Shown: in pieces, positions 42,592 to 51,795 of the stretch
Numbering within the stretch: position 1 is the first letter of the stretch
Layout of the letters: every line of letters begins with the position of its first letter
Source: an uncultured Verrucomicrobiales bacterium
GTDB taxonomy: Bacteria; Verrucomicrobiota; Verrucomicrobiia; Verrucomicrobiales; Akkermansiaceae
Assembly: GCA_947039485.1 (NCBI GenBank)
Contig: CAMQZC010000006.1
Span: 35,902-99,901 of the forward strand
Direction of reading: 5' to 3'
Length of the DNA: 64,000 nucleotides
Notes under the pieces: generated by a model
The model's input: only the letters and a program-made list of their open reading frames with translations
The model's database searches: none
What the model was told of the DNA's origin: nothing
Position numbers and translations under genes: made by a program

Positions 42592-42620
42592 TTGACAGAT
42601 AGAGCCAACTGCGGCATCAT
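42592..42620 (+). promoter_or_regulatory. Promoter of the 123-residue membrane protein
   Basis: TTGACA (42592-42597), 17-bp spacer, CATCAT (42615-42620). The ATG at 42627 is only 6 nt after the -10 box, so the mRNA should be leaderless. Confidence 0.5.
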
Positions 42621-42626
42621 AGGCGC

Positions 42627-42998
42627 ATGTACATCCCCTCACAGACTGAGAGATACAGCAAGGTTGCTAACTATACCCTCCTTCTCTGCCTCGTCATCCC
42701 TAGTATTGTGGTGGATCTAGTCTATAGTGACGTGATGGGTATCATGGATGTCTTGGGTGCATGCGTCTGGCCGATTGCTTGGCCTCTGACCTTTCTCACG
42801 GGTAGCAAGGGCTTCTCTCTCTTTGTGGGTAGTGTTGTGCTCCTCGCTGTTTTTCTCTGGCTGCGCCGCAGCTCGAAGCCTGCGAAGCAAAGGCTCACCA
42901 TCGCCATCGTCTTGGGGATGCTTCTCGCTCTCGCACTGCGCCTCATCTTTGTCCTCGAGCTTAGCGAGGCGGTGATTCGCCACGGACTCAATAACTGA
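42627..42998 (+). CDS. Small membrane protein of unknown function
   Basis: A 123-residue protein with three hydrophobic segments at about 15-33, 38-58 and 62-79, then 90-108 as a fourth, weaker one. No family is recognised. It lies upstream of the BspA-like protein gene but has its own promoter. The ATG at 42627 directly follows the -10 box. Confidence 0.65.
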   Translation: MYIPSQTERYSKVANYTLLLCLVIPSIVVDLVYSDVMGIMDVLGACVWPIAWPLTFLTGSKGFSLFVGSVVLLAVFLWLRRSSKPAKQRLTIAIVLGMLLALALRLIFVLELSEAVIRHGLNN

Positions 42999-43065
42999 GT
43001 CATAGCCCTGCTCGTGGCTAGGCGCTCTTGTTGCGCATCCTTCTCTCTATAAGTGTAATTAGGGC

Positions 43066-43094
43066 TTGCGCTGGTAGCTTTTTTGGGTTATGCT
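43066..43094 (+). promoter_or_regulatory. Promoter of the BspA-like gene
   Basis: TTGCGC (43066-43071), 17-bp spacer, TATGCT (43089-43094), 30 nt before the ATG at 43125. The alternative TTG start at 43083 falls inside this promoter. Confidence 0.55.
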
Positions 43095-43124
43095 GATATC
43101 TCTACGCTAACGTGGTTTTATCTT

Positions 43125-46100
43125 ATGACTATCTTTGCTCGTCTCTCGCTAATTTTCTGTCAAGCAGCCTGCTTCGCTATGGTCTTGCTAAGTCCCTGCT
43201 TGGCTGTGCCAGATACAGTTAATTCCGGGTCGCTCGCTCCTATTATGGTGAGCTCAAAGGATGATTTGCAGAGAGAGATTGCCAAGGCTGTTGAGAAGTA
43301 TGGGGATAGGGCTGACCTCAACCATATTGACACCTCTCGTGTCACGGATATGAGTGATCTCTTTTACGGTAGCTCTTTTAACGGCGATATCTCGGGCTGG
43401 AATACATCTCGAGTGCTCCGTATGGAAGGGATGTTTCGCAAGAGCTCATTTGATGGTGATATCTCGCGCTGGAATGTCTCAAATGTGACCAATATGTCCG
43501 CGATGTTTTCTGTCTCCAAGTTCAATGGAGACATCTCGCGCTGGAATGTCTCGCGCGTGATCCGTATGGATGAGATGTTTGATTATTCGAGTCTGACGAG
43601 TGATTTGTCGAGCTGGGTTGTGGGTAATGTGGAGAATATGGAAGGGATGTTTCGCGGCTCGGTCTTCAACGGTGATATCTCAAACTGGGATACCAGTCGC
43701 GTGCTGACGATGAAGATGATGTTTAAATCATCGACGTTCAATGGCGATATCTCGGGTTGGAATACATCGAGAGTATACTCCATGGAATCGATGTTTGCCT
43801 ACTCGGCCTTTAATGGCGATATCTCTAGGTGGGATGTGAGCCGAGTGTTCCGTATGGGTGGGATGTTTGCATATGGTTCTTTTTTGGGTGATGTCTCACG
43901 CTGGAAGATGTCGATTTACGTCAAGAAGAAAGAAATGTTTCTAGATATTGACAGGCGTGCGTCTGAATCTGTGCGGGGCAATTCCCCGAGGGCGAGAAAC
44001 ATCCCGAAAAGTCGCTCAGATCTCATCACTCTAATCAAGAAGGCTGTGCGGGATCATGGTATGTCAGCCGATCTCAATTTTATTAATACCTCCTCACTCA
44101 CCGATATGAGCAATGTTTTTGCCAACAGCTCATTTACGGGTGATATCTCAGGCTGGAATACGGCTCGTGTGACGAATATGCAGGGCATGTTTCGCAAATC
44201 GAAGTTTGATGGCGATATCTCCAAGTGGAATGTCTCGAAGCTGCGTAACATGCAGGATATGTTTAGCGGGGCGGTATTCACGGGGGGGGTCTCGCATTGG
44301 GATGTAGGATCGGTGCAGAACATGAATCGCTGCTTTTTAAGAAGTAAGTTCGATGGCGATTTGGGTCGCTGGGATGTCTCTCAGGTTTTGGCGATGCGTG
44401 GCATGTTTGATAATTCGTCTTTCTCAGGGGACATCAGCAAGTGGAATTTGGCCAAACTAGTTGATAAATCCATCTGGATGAGTATCGTTAAAGCTAATGA
44501 AAAGCCCGTAGCGGACACTAAAGAAGCTGCTCCGATGAGTCTTGATGAGCTTAAGGAGGCTGTCCAGGAGCTCATTGCGGAGAATGGCAATAATGCTGAT
44601 CTGAGCTCGATTGACACCTCGCAGGTGACTGACATGTCGGGGCTCTTCCGCGACTCGGATTTCAATGGTGATATCAGCCAGTGGGATGTCTCCAAGGTGG
44701 AGAACATGGAGGGGATGTTTACCAATAGCCCGTTTAATGGTGATATCAGCCAGTGGGATGTCTCTAGGGTGGAGAATATGCGGGCTATGTTCTGGAAGGC
44801 GAAATTTAATGGCAACATCTCCAACTGGGATATTGGGAGTGTAACCAGCATGCGCGGTATGTTCTCCGAGGCTTTGTTTAATGGCGATATCTCTAGCTGG
44901 GATGTCTCCAAGGTGGAGAATATGCGGGATGTGTTCTGGAAATCGAAATTTGATGGCAACATTTCCAATTGGAATACTGAGAGCGTCACCAGTATGCGCG
45001 GTATGTTCGCCGAGTCTGTGTTTAATGGAGACATCTCCAAGTGGGATGTCTCCAAGGTGGAGTGCATGGAGTCGATGTTTAACCAGAGCCTGTTTAATGG
45101 CGATATCTCCAAGTGGGATGTCTCCAAGGTGGAGAACATGAAGGCGTTGTTTTACCAGAGCCCGTTTAATGGAGACATCTCCAAGTGGGATGTCTCCAAG
45201 GTGGAGAGCATGGAGACGTTGTTTTACCAGAGCCCGTTTAATGGCGATATCGCCAAGTGGGATGTTGGGCGCGTGAAGACGATGGAGACAATGTTTTACC
45301 GGACCCCGTTTAATGGCGATATCGCCAAGTGGAATGTCTCCAAGGTGGTGAACATGAAAGCGATGTTCTTGCAGTCGAAATTTAATGGCGACATCTCTAG
45401 CTGGGATGTCTCTAGAGTGGAGTGTATGCAGTACATGTTCGAAGACGCTCGCTTTGATAGAGACCTCTCTAAATGGAATATGAGCAAGGTGGCGGATTCG
45501 GATAAAACTCACGTTCTTTCTCGCGGCAAGCTTAGCGATACGTCTACTGCGGATGTCGCTAAAACAGCCCCAGCTGCTATAGATCGCGAGCGCATTGAGG
45601 TGACAAGCAAGAATCAGCTCGTCGAGCTTATCAACAAAGAGATCCGGGAGAAGGGGTCAAAGGCTAATCTTAACTTCATCGACATCTCACGCGTCAGCGA
45701 TATGAGCAGACTCTTCTACCTCTCTACCTTTAACGGCGATATCTCCCAGTGGGATGTCTCACATGTTGTTAGCATGAGCGGAATGTTCTGCGGCTCAAGC
45801 TTCAATGGTAATATATCGCGCTGGAATGTGGGTTCTGTCCGAGATATGCGTGGCATGTTCTGGCTCTCAAGCTTCAATGGTAATCTCTCCGGCTGGAGGG
45901 TGAGCCGTGTGCGTTACATGGATTTTATGTTTGAGCGCAGTGCGTTCAATGGCGATATCGCGAGCTGGGATGTCTCGAGCGTGGTGAGCATGATGAGTAT
46001 GTTCCGCGCCTCAAGCTTCAATGGTAATCTCTCTGGCTGGGATGTATCTGAGCTGCGCGACATGCGCCACATCTTTGATGAGAGCTCGTTTAAGGGTGAT

Positions 46101-46148
46101 ATCTCTGGCTGGGATACAACGCGCATCAATGAGCAGAACAAGGACTGA
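43125..46148 (+). CDS. Secreted BspA-like (DUF285) repeat protein with 31 repeats
   Basis: A 1,007-residue protein from the ATG at 43125. It has a signal peptide (about residues 1-27, ending CLA). The body holds about 31 copies of a 24-residue repeat, consensus FNGDISxWDVSxVxxMxxMF, grouped in four modules of about 8, 5, 12 and 6 units. Each module begins with a 40-residue helical cap ending ADLNxIDTSxVTDMSxLF. Such DUF285/BspA repeats are surface adhesins in oral and gut bacteria. No transmembrane segment, PEP-CTERM or other anchor is at the C-terminus (TRINEQNKD), so it may be released or bound by another protein. The repeats in the third module are nearly identical in DNA sequence, pointing to recent duplication. 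Confidence 0.85.
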   Translation: MTIFARLSLIFCQAACFAMVLLSPCLAVPDTVNSGSLAPIMVSSKDDLQREIAKAVEKYGDRADLNHIDTSRVTDMSDLFYGSSFNGDISGWNTSRVLRMEGMFRKSSFDGDISRWNVSNVTNMSAMFSVSKFNGDISRWNVSRVIRMDEMFDYSSLTSDLSSWVVGNVENMEGMFRGSVFNGDISNWDTSRVLTMKMMFKSSTFNGDISGWNTSRVYSMESMFAYSAFNGDISRWDVSRVFRMGGMFAYGSFLGDVSRWKMSIYVKKKEMFLDIDRRASESVRGNSPRARNIPKSRSDLITLIKKAVRDHGMSADLNFINTSSLTDMSNVFANSSFTGDISGWNTARVTNMQGMFRKSKFDGDISKWNVSKLRNMQDMFSGAVFTGGVSHWDVGSVQNMNRCFLRSKFDGDLGRWDVSQVLAMRGMFDNSSFSGDISKWNLAKLVDKSIWMSIVKANEKPVADTKEAAPMSLDELKEAVQELIAENGNNADLSSIDTSQVTDMSGLFRDSDFNGDISQWDVSKVENMEGMFTNSPFNGDISQWDVSRVENMRAMFWKAKFNGNISNWDIGSVTSMRGMFSEALFNGDISSWDVSKVENMRDVFWKSKFDGNISNWNTESVTSMRGMFAESVFNGDISKWDVSKVECMESMFNQSLFNGDISKWDVSKVENMKALFYQSPFNGDISKWDVSKVESMETLFYQSPFNGDIAKWDVGRVKTMETMFYRTPFNGDIAKWNVSKVVNMKAMFLQSKFNGDISSWDVSRVECMQYMFEDARFDRDLSKWNMSKVADSDKTHVLSRGKLSDTSTADVAKTAPAAIDRERIEVTSKNQLVELINKEIREKGSKANLNFIDISRVSDMSRLFYLSTFNGDISQWDVSHVVSMSGMFCGSSFNGNISRWNVGSVRDMRGMFWLSSFNGNLSGWRVSRVRYMDFMFERSAFNGDIASWDVSSVVSMMSMFRASSFNGNLSGWDVSELRDMRHIFDESSFKGDISGWDTTRINEQNKD

Positions 46149-46258
46149 GGGCTGGGGGCTGGTTGATGAGCGTTTGTATGCTCCCCTCTGCTGCCCTCTG
46201 TGCTGCCCTTGTCGGGTTCTGCTCTCGCCACAATCTGGGTGGGTACTGCTAGCGCAAA

Positions 46259-46293
46259 AGACACGGCCTTGAGCTGATGTCAAGGCCGTGTCT
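46259..46293. terminator. Terminator between the BspA-like gene and the coiled-coil gene
   Basis: A perfect 14-bp stem (46259-46272 with 46280-46293) and 7-nt loop lie between convergent genes. AAAA precedes and TGTAATTT follows the stem. Confidence 0.85.
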
Positions 46294-46319
46294 GTAATTT
46301 ATCGTCTGAGGCTGCGCTC

Positions 46320-48536
46320 TTATTCGGCTGTGCGGCGTTTGTAATCGCTGAGTTGGGCTGCGAAGCGCACGCCATTTGCTTGGATGCTCTCAAGACCCTT
46401 CTCTGCGGCGAGGCGGATGTCCTCGTCAGCATCCTTAGCGTATTCACCAAGCAGGCTTGCTACCCACTTAAAGTCGTGCAGTGAGCTGAGGGATCGGATG
46501 AGGGAGAGCTTTTGCTGGCGGCTCTTCTCAAGCACCTTGCGTCGCTCCTTGAGCTTGGGCAGCTCAGCACTATCATCGCCGACGTAGTCGCCAGCATCGG
46601 GATCAACCTTGTTGATGACCGCCTGCCAGTCCGAGCTGTCCTCATTGATGGCATCGTAGATGTAGGGCAGGATTGATTTGGCTAGCTTGACGTCGCGCTC
46701 GCGGTTCTGTGCAAAGGCGGTTGCGAGGGCTGAGCGCATGGTCCTCATGCTTGGGTCGTTATCAGGCAGGGTTCTGCGCATGTCGAGGAGCTCGGGGATG
46801 AGTTTATCATCGCCCCAGTTGGCCACAAAGATGAGCTCTTTGTTCCAGTTCTCGGAATCTTGCATACGTGGTTGGTAGTGGGCGAGCGCCTTCTCGGAGC
46901 AGCCCTTGGCCATGGTGCTCAGCAGGGGGAGGCGGTTCTTGCCTTGGACGCTTTTAAAGATTTGATCTGCAATCTTGCTCTTTTTATCGGCATCCTCGCT
47001 CATGTCAATGATGTTATCGAGGCAGATGGCAAAGGTCAGGAGGAGCTTTCGATCAATTTCTTTTTGCTGGAGTTGCTCAAGGATGAGTGGCAGTTCTTTC
47101 TCGGAGACTCGCAGGCCCATAGCTTCCCAGATAGAGGCGACAAGCTCGTCTTGATTCTTGAATGACTTGCGCTTGGATACCTCATCAACGAGTTTGCTGA
47201 GCTTATCGTTGATGTTGGGGATGTCGGCTACTGCGAGTCGCTGCACCTGCCAAGTGAAGAGCATTGGTGAGATTTTTGGCGCATTTTTCTTGAGCTGGCT
47301 AAAGACCATTTTCTCGATTTTGGGATCAGACTCAGCCATGATACCCAGTAGGAGGCAGGCATTCTGCGCGACGCCATTAGCATTGGGGCCAAAGCGCTTT
47401 TTACCTTGTTCATTGAGTTGGTAGGGGTCAATGACCACACCCATGAGCATACGGGCGTCCTTGAGGCTGCATTTGAGTTTGATTCCCTTTTCTTTGACCT
47501 CTGCGAGGTTTTCAGCCCCTTTTTGGTTGATTTCCTGTGCTTGGATCAGCAGTTTGTTGGTATATTCGACTTCTTGCCTTGCCTTCGCCTTCGCCGCATT
47601 AGTTGATATGATGTGGTTGCTGGTGAGAGCTGCAGCTAGAATGATGGCGGTTAAGCCACCGATGAAGATGGGTTTTTTCCAAAGAGGTTTCTCTGAGAGC
47701 TCTGCTTGAAGGCGGCGAATCTCTGCGTCGCGAGCGCGGAGTTCACCGGGGCTGAGTTCGGAGTCGTCTTGGTCTTGGTCTTGGTCTTGGTCAGTGGCGG
47801 CAGCTGGCGCGGTATCTGCTGGGGGCTTGAGCCCAAGACCGATTTTCTTGACTGGGGCGCGCTTGATGCCGGCTGCCTTTGCTGGAGCAAGTCCAACATT
47901 AGAGGCTGGCAGGGAAGCGCCTGCTGTGGCTGCGCCTGGCCTGCGGACGGTGGTCGCTGGTACCGTGGGGTCTACTGGTGCTTCATCGTCGATGCCTGCG
48001 AGGTTGCGAGCTGGTACGTCGGGGATGCTGGGTGCGGCTGGTACATCGGCTGCTGTGACGATGGCTTCTGCGGCTTTGGCTTGTTCCTCGGCTTTGGCTG
48101 CTGCGGCTTGTTCCTCGGCTTTGGCTGCTGCGGCTTGTTCCTCGGCTTTGGCTGCTGCGGCTTGTTCCTCGGCTTGGAGCTCTGCGGCGGCTTTGGCGGC
48201 AGCCTCAGCCTCAGCGGCCTTGGCTGCTTCCTCCTCGGCTACCTGGCGGTTGTATTCCTCCATCTGGCGGTTGTATTGCTCCATTTGCTCCTCATAATCC
48301 TTTTGAGCGAGGCGCATGGCCTCGGCTTCTGCTGCAGCGGCTGATTTTGCTTCTTCCGCGGCTTTGGCCTTGGCTGCGGCGGCATCTTGCTTGTTGACGG
48401 GCTTGATCTTACCGAGCCTCGTAGCTGCTCCACTCGAGTTGACTGCGTTGAGTTTGAGCTTGGTTTTGGGGATGACGGCCGCTTTGCGCAGTGTGGTTTT
48501 TGGGATTAGAGGTGTAGGAGAATTGGGATCAGACAT
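46320..48536 (-). CDS. Ala/Glu-rich coiled-coil membrane protein with helical-repeat C-terminus
   Basis: Translated from the ATG at 48536 it has 738 residues. The first 300 or so residues are cytoplasmic and low-complexity, including a long Ala/Glu/Lys/Gln coiled coil with three exact 27-bp repeats (EEQAAAAKA units) and a DQ repeat. A single transmembrane helix follows near residues 292-312 (FIGGLTAIILAAALTSNHII). The C-terminal 400 residues are helical, resembling HEAT-like repeats, and lie outside the membrane. No family is recognised. It could be a tether, similar in layout to TolA-like proteins, but this is only shape similarity. Confidence 0.7.
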   Translation of the reverse strand: MSDPNSPTPLIPKTTLRKAAVIPKTKLKLNAVNSSGAATRLGKIKPVNKQDAAAAKAKAAEEAKSAAAAEAEAMRLAQKDYEEQMEQYNRQMEEYNRQVAEEEAAKAAEAEAAAKAAAELQAEEQAAAAKAEEQAAAAKAEEQAAAAKAEEQAKAAEAIVTAADVPAAPSIPDVPARNLAGIDDEAPVDPTVPATTVRRPGAATAGASLPASNVGLAPAKAAGIKRAPVKKIGLGLKPPADTAPAAATDQDQDQDQDDSELSPGELRARDAEIRRLQAELSEKPLWKKPIFIGGLTAIILAAALTSNHIISTNAAKAKARQEVEYTNKLLIQAQEINQKGAENLAEVKEKGIKLKCSLKDARMLMGVVIDPYQLNEQGKKRFGPNANGVAQNACLLLGIMAESDPKIEKMVFSQLKKNAPKISPMLFTWQVQRLAVADIPNINDKLSKLVDEVSKRKSFKNQDELVASIWEAMGLRVSEKELPLILEQLQQKEIDRKLLLTFAICLDNIIDMSEDADKKSKIADQIFKSVQGKNRLPLLSTMAKGCSEKALAHYQPRMQDSENWNKELIFVANWGDDKLIPELLDMRRTLPDNDPSMRTMRSALATAFAQNRERDVKLAKSILPYIYDAINEDSSDWQAVINKVDPDAGDYVGDDSAELPKLKERRKVLEKSRQQKLSLIRSLSSLHDFKWVASLLGEYAKDADEDIRLAAEKGLESIQANGVRFAAQLSDYKRRTAE
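47766..47792. repeat. Hexamer repeat (GTCTTG) in the coiled-coil gene
   Basis: Four full hexamer units and a partial fifth. In the gene it encodes alternating Asp-Gln. Being a multiple of three it does not shift the frame. Confidence 0.85.
48080..48177. repeat. 27-bp tandem repeat in the coiled-coil gene
   Basis: Three identical 27-bp units (48080-48106, 48107-48133, 48134-48160) plus a partial copy encode the nine-residue coiled-coil unit AEEQAAAAK. The exact identity suggests recent expansion. Confidence 0.9.
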
Positions 48537-48621
48537 GATGAAATATTGAGTTCTTGCTAAATTATACAAAATTGAGTTGGGCTTGGCAACAGAGTAATGA
48601 TGCTACCCGTTTTTTTTCTGC

Positions 48622-49362
48622 TTAGTAGCGTTTGCGCAGCCAGCAGAGGCTGAGGATGACCATCAGCGAGATGCCGTAACTCACGTAGGCGCTAAGTCCC
48701 AGCGGCCAGACCTGTTGGAAGTCGGAGATGGGGATAAAGATAAGCAGAGGGTAGCAGACGATGATGACAAGGAGTCCTATGCAGGCTGCAATGCGGACTT
48801 TCTTCTTGCCGTAGAGAGCAAAGTAGTAGGCTGTAAGACAAGCTAAGCCCATGAATGCTACGTTGAGGAATGCGGGGATGCTCGCGCTCTTATGAGAAAA
48901 GCTCAGGGTCGTCATTGCCATTGAGACAAAGAGGATAATGCTAGTGATGATGCCTTTTCTGAGCTTGCGAATGCAGGAGAAAAAGAAAGGAATCAAAAAG
49001 CAGATGTTCATCATCACCAGACTGCTCGTCCCCTCAGCTGGATGCCAAGGGAAGAGCGCATGGGAGGAGATCAGACTTAGCAGCATAAAAGGCCAAGCGC
49101 ACCAGAGGGCGAGCTCAGGGAGCGTATTAAGCCCACGGAGGATGTCAAATTGGCTGCGGATAAGCTGGGCTGCTAGCCCGAGGTAGGCGACGATGCTGGC
49201 CGCGGCAAAGATGCCAGCAGGGATAGATGCCTTGTATGTCCAGAGAGGCTCACCGAGTAACGTGGCAGGGTTGTAGGGGTGGGTGGCTGCCAGCCTGCTC
49301 AGCCAGACGCCTGCAATGAGCAGGGCGCTTAGCAGAGCTAGGAGGAAAAGTCGTCGGTTCAT
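48622..49362 (-). CDS. Multi-pass membrane protein of unknown function
   Basis: A 246-residue protein with about eight hydrophobic helices over its whole length and short loops (for example residues 5-23, 50-68, 85-101, 115-135, 140-158, 165-185, 193-212, 225-241). No family is recognised. It is 9 bp downstream of the flavoprotein gene and ends the leftward run that starts with the prenyl synthase, so it may be co-expressed with envelope or quinone-related functions. Confidence 0.7.
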   Translation of the reverse strand: MNRRLFLLALLSALLIAGVWLSRLAATHPYNPATLLGEPLWTYKASIPAGIFAAASIVAYLGLAAQLIRSQFDILRGLNTLPELALWCAWPFMLLSLISSHALFPWHPAEGTSSLVMMNICFLIPFFFSCIRKLRKGIITSIILFVSMAMTTLSFSHKSASIPAFLNVAFMGLACLTAYYFALYGKKKVRIAACIGLLVIIVCYPLLIFIPISDFQQVWPLGLSAYVSYGISLMVILSLCWLRKRY

Positions 49363-49371
49363 CGGCGACTT

Positions 49372-50943
49372 TTAGGGCTGAATGATGGCATCTGAGCAGC
49401 GCAGACCGTCAAGTGCGGCGGAGACGATGCCGCCAGCGTAGCCAGCGCCCTCACCACAGGGGTAGAGGCCAGCGAGCTCGGGGTGCTCTAGGCTCTCCTT
49501 GCTGCGAGGGATGCGTACGGGTGAGCTGGTGCGGGTCTCGCAGCCGATGAGCATTGCCTGCTCGCCTGCAAAGCCGCGCAGCTTACGGTCAAAGAATTGT
49601 AGTCCCTCGATCATACGGCTCGTGATTGCCTCAGGGAGCAGATCATGGAGATTGTAGGATGTGAGACCGGGCTTGTAGCTGCTCTCCAGCAAGCTCTCAG
49701 AGGTTGTCTTTTGTAGGAAGTCGCTCACGCGCTGTGCTGGCGCGCGCATCATGCCGCCGCCTGCGATGGCGGTAGCTTGCTCAAGCTTCTTCTGGTAGGC
49801 GATGCCTGAGAGTACACCGTACTCCGCAGCATAGATATCGCTATCCTCAGGCTCAACCGAGACGACAAAGCCCGAGTTGGAAAAGGGGGAGTTGCGGCGC
49901 GAGAGGGACATGCCATTGACCACGACCTCATCATTGGCGGTAGCTGCAGGCACGACAAAGCCACCGGGGCACATGCAGAAGGAGTGCACGCCGCGATTGC
50001 GGATTTTGGTGGCGAGGGTGTAGCGCGCAGCTGGCAGGTAGTCAGGGCGGCTCTCCCCCTCGCTGAGGTGGTACTGTGCCCTATCAATGATGGATTGAGG
50101 GTGCTCGATGCGTACACCGATGGCAAAGGCCTTGCGCTCCAGCAGTAGACCCTCATCATGGAGCAGCTGATAGATGTCGCGGGCACTGTGACCCGTTGCA
50201 AGGATGGTAGCAATTCCCTCCCACTCAACACCGTTTGCCGTGCGTACGCCATGGAGGCGCTTGCCGTCTGAGGATCGAAGTAGGGCTGTGACACGGTGGT
50301 TGAAATGGACCTCGCCACCTGCGGCAAGGATGCTCTCGCGCATCGCCTGCACGACCTTAGGTAGCTTGTTTGAGCCAATATGGGGGTGGGCATCTGTCAG
50401 GATGTCGGGGGAGGCACCGTGGGCTACAAAGCAGCCATAGACCTCTTGCACCGATCCACGCTTGGTCGCGCGGGTGTAGAGCTTGCCATCGGAGAATGTG
50501 CCAGCTCCACCCTCACCAAAGCAGTAGTTTGAGTCCTCATTGACCAGTCCCTCACAGTTGATGGGGCGCAGGTCAAAGCGGCGAGCTACCACATCCTTGC
50601 CTCGCTCGAGGATGATGGGGCGCAGGCCGCGCTTGATGCAGTTGATGGCGGCAAAGAGGCCAGCAGGGCCACTGCCAACAATGATGACACGAGCGGCGTT
50701 AGCTGGCAGCTGGGTGTAGTTGGCACTTGGTTCCTCCAGTGCTGGCAGCTCCTCATCAATAGCGACGAGGTAGCGCAGCTGCTTCATCACCTGACGGCAA
50801 CGCGCATCAATGCTCGACTTGAGCAAGCGCATGCCCACAATCTGCTTGGGTTGAATACTCAGCTTTTCGGCTACAGCCTTGCGGCAGACTTTTTCCTTTT
50901 CGGCGTCTTGGATAGCGACGATGACATCAATTTGCGTGATCAT
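49372..50943 (-). CDS. FAD-dependent oxidoreductase (COG2509 type)
   Basis: A 523-residue flavoprotein. The FAD-binding loop GSGPAGLFAA near residue 91 comes after an N-terminal 85-residue domain typical of this uncharacterised family. Further marks are ILERGKDV, the family stretch CFGEGGAGTFSDGKLYTR (about 140-157), GHSARDIY near 250 and the C-terminal GEGAGYAGGIVSAALDG that closes the FAD site. The substrate is not known. The gene lies 9 bp downstream of cysE and 9 bp upstream of the membrane protein gene. Confidence 0.88.
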   Translation of the reverse strand: MITQIDVIVAIQDAEKEKVCRKAVAEKLSIQPKQIVGMRLLKSSIDARCRQVMKQLRYLVAIDEELPALEEPSANYTQLPANAARVIIVGSGPAGLFAAINCIKRGLRPIILERGKDVVARRFDLRPINCEGLVNEDSNYCFGEGGAGTFSDGKLYTRATKRGSVQEVYGCFVAHGASPDILTDAHPHIGSNKLPKVVQAMRESILAAGGEVHFNHRVTALLRSSDGKRLHGVRTANGVEWEGIATILATGHSARDIYQLLHDEGLLLERKAFAIGVRIEHPQSIIDRAQYHLSEGESRPDYLPAARYTLATKIRNRGVHSFCMCPGGFVVPAATANDEVVVNGMSLSRRNSPFSNSGFVVSVEPEDSDIYAAEYGVLSGIAYQKKLEQATAIAGGGMMRAPAQRVSDFLQKTTSESLLESSYKPGLTSYNLHDLLPEAITSRMIEGLQFFDRKLRGFAGEQAMLIGCETRTSSPVRIPRSKESLEHPELAGLYPCGEGAGYAGGIVSAALDGLRCSDAIIQP

Positions 50944-50952
50944 GAATTTGAA

Positions 50953-51795
50953 TTAAATGCTTTGGCTCATGCAGTTTGCAGGAGCATCACCGCTCGTGCT
51001 ACCTACAATCTGAGCAGGCACACCAGCAGCTGTGGTATGGGCAGGTATATCCATGAGGACAACCGAGGAGGCGGCTACCTTGGCGCACTCGCCAAGCTCA
51101 ACGCGACCTAGCACCTTGGCACCTGCGCCAAGCATCACTCCAGAGCGTACAATGGGGTGACGGGCACCGCCCTTCACCTTGCCAGTACCACCCAGCGTGA
51201 CAGCATGGAGGATAGAGACGCAATTCTCAATGATTGCCGTCTCGCCCACGACAAGACCCGTACCGTGGTCAAGCATGACACCGCAGCCAATCTGAGCTGC
51301 TGGGTGAATATCCATGGCAAACACCTCACATCCCATACTTTGGAAGTGCAGCGCCATCAAGTGACGTCCCTGTTTCCAGAGGATGTGCGCAACGCGGTAA
51401 GTCGCCATCGCGTGAAAGCCCTTGAAGAAAAGTAGCGGCTCTAAGATGCTGCGGCAGGCCGCATCGCGCTCCACATAAGCAAGCAAATCAGCCGCCATAC
51501 AGTCGAGCACCACAGGATTGCTGCGCAGAGCCATACGAATCATCGGCTCAATATCATCACGGCTCATATCGCGGCGCGAAAGCTTGCGCGCCAGACGCGC
51601 AGCAACTGAGCCACAGAGAGAATCGCGGCTCAGGATAACATCCTCAAGCATTGCGGAGAGCTTGGGCTCATCAATCAGCGCCTGCTGAGCCGCAAGTTGA
51701 AGATTAGCCCATACCGTCTCCGTCAAGTTCTCCCTTGTGGGGAGCATGTGCTCTGGGCGGATATCCATAAAATCTTGTGAGCTTACTGGCTGCAA
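50953..51795 (-). CDS. cysE: Serine O-acetyltransferase
   Basis: CysE makes O-acetylserine for cysteine synthesis. At 280 residues it has the N-terminal helical domain (about 20-150) and the left-handed hexapeptide-repeat beta-helix (about 155-255: IHPAAQIG, GVMLDHGTGLVVGETA, ILHAVTLGGTG, RHPIVRSGVMLGAGAKVLG). The catalytic Asp and His are in MLDHGTG and RHP. The start overlaps the stop of the prenyl synthase gene by 13 bp; Met10 would avoid the overlap. CysK is not in the window. Confidence 0.94.
   Translation of the reverse strand: MQPVSSQDFMDIRPEHMLPTRENLTETVWANLQLAAQQALIDEPKLSAMLEDVILSRDSLCGSVAARLARKLSRRDMSRDDIEPMIRMALRSNPVVLDCMAADLLAYVERDAACRSILEPLLFFKGFHAMATYRVAHILWKQGRHLMALHFQSMGCEVFAMDIHPAAQIGCGVMLDHGTGLVVGETAIIENCVSILHAVTLGGTGKVKGGARHPIVRSGVMLGAGAKVLGRVELGECAKVAASSVVLMDIPAHTTAAGVPAQIVGSTSGDAPANCMSQSI

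Noticed and set aside
44457..45512. 351-codon frame opposite the BspA-like repeats
   Set aside because: The repeats make all frames open; this frame only mirrors the repeat.
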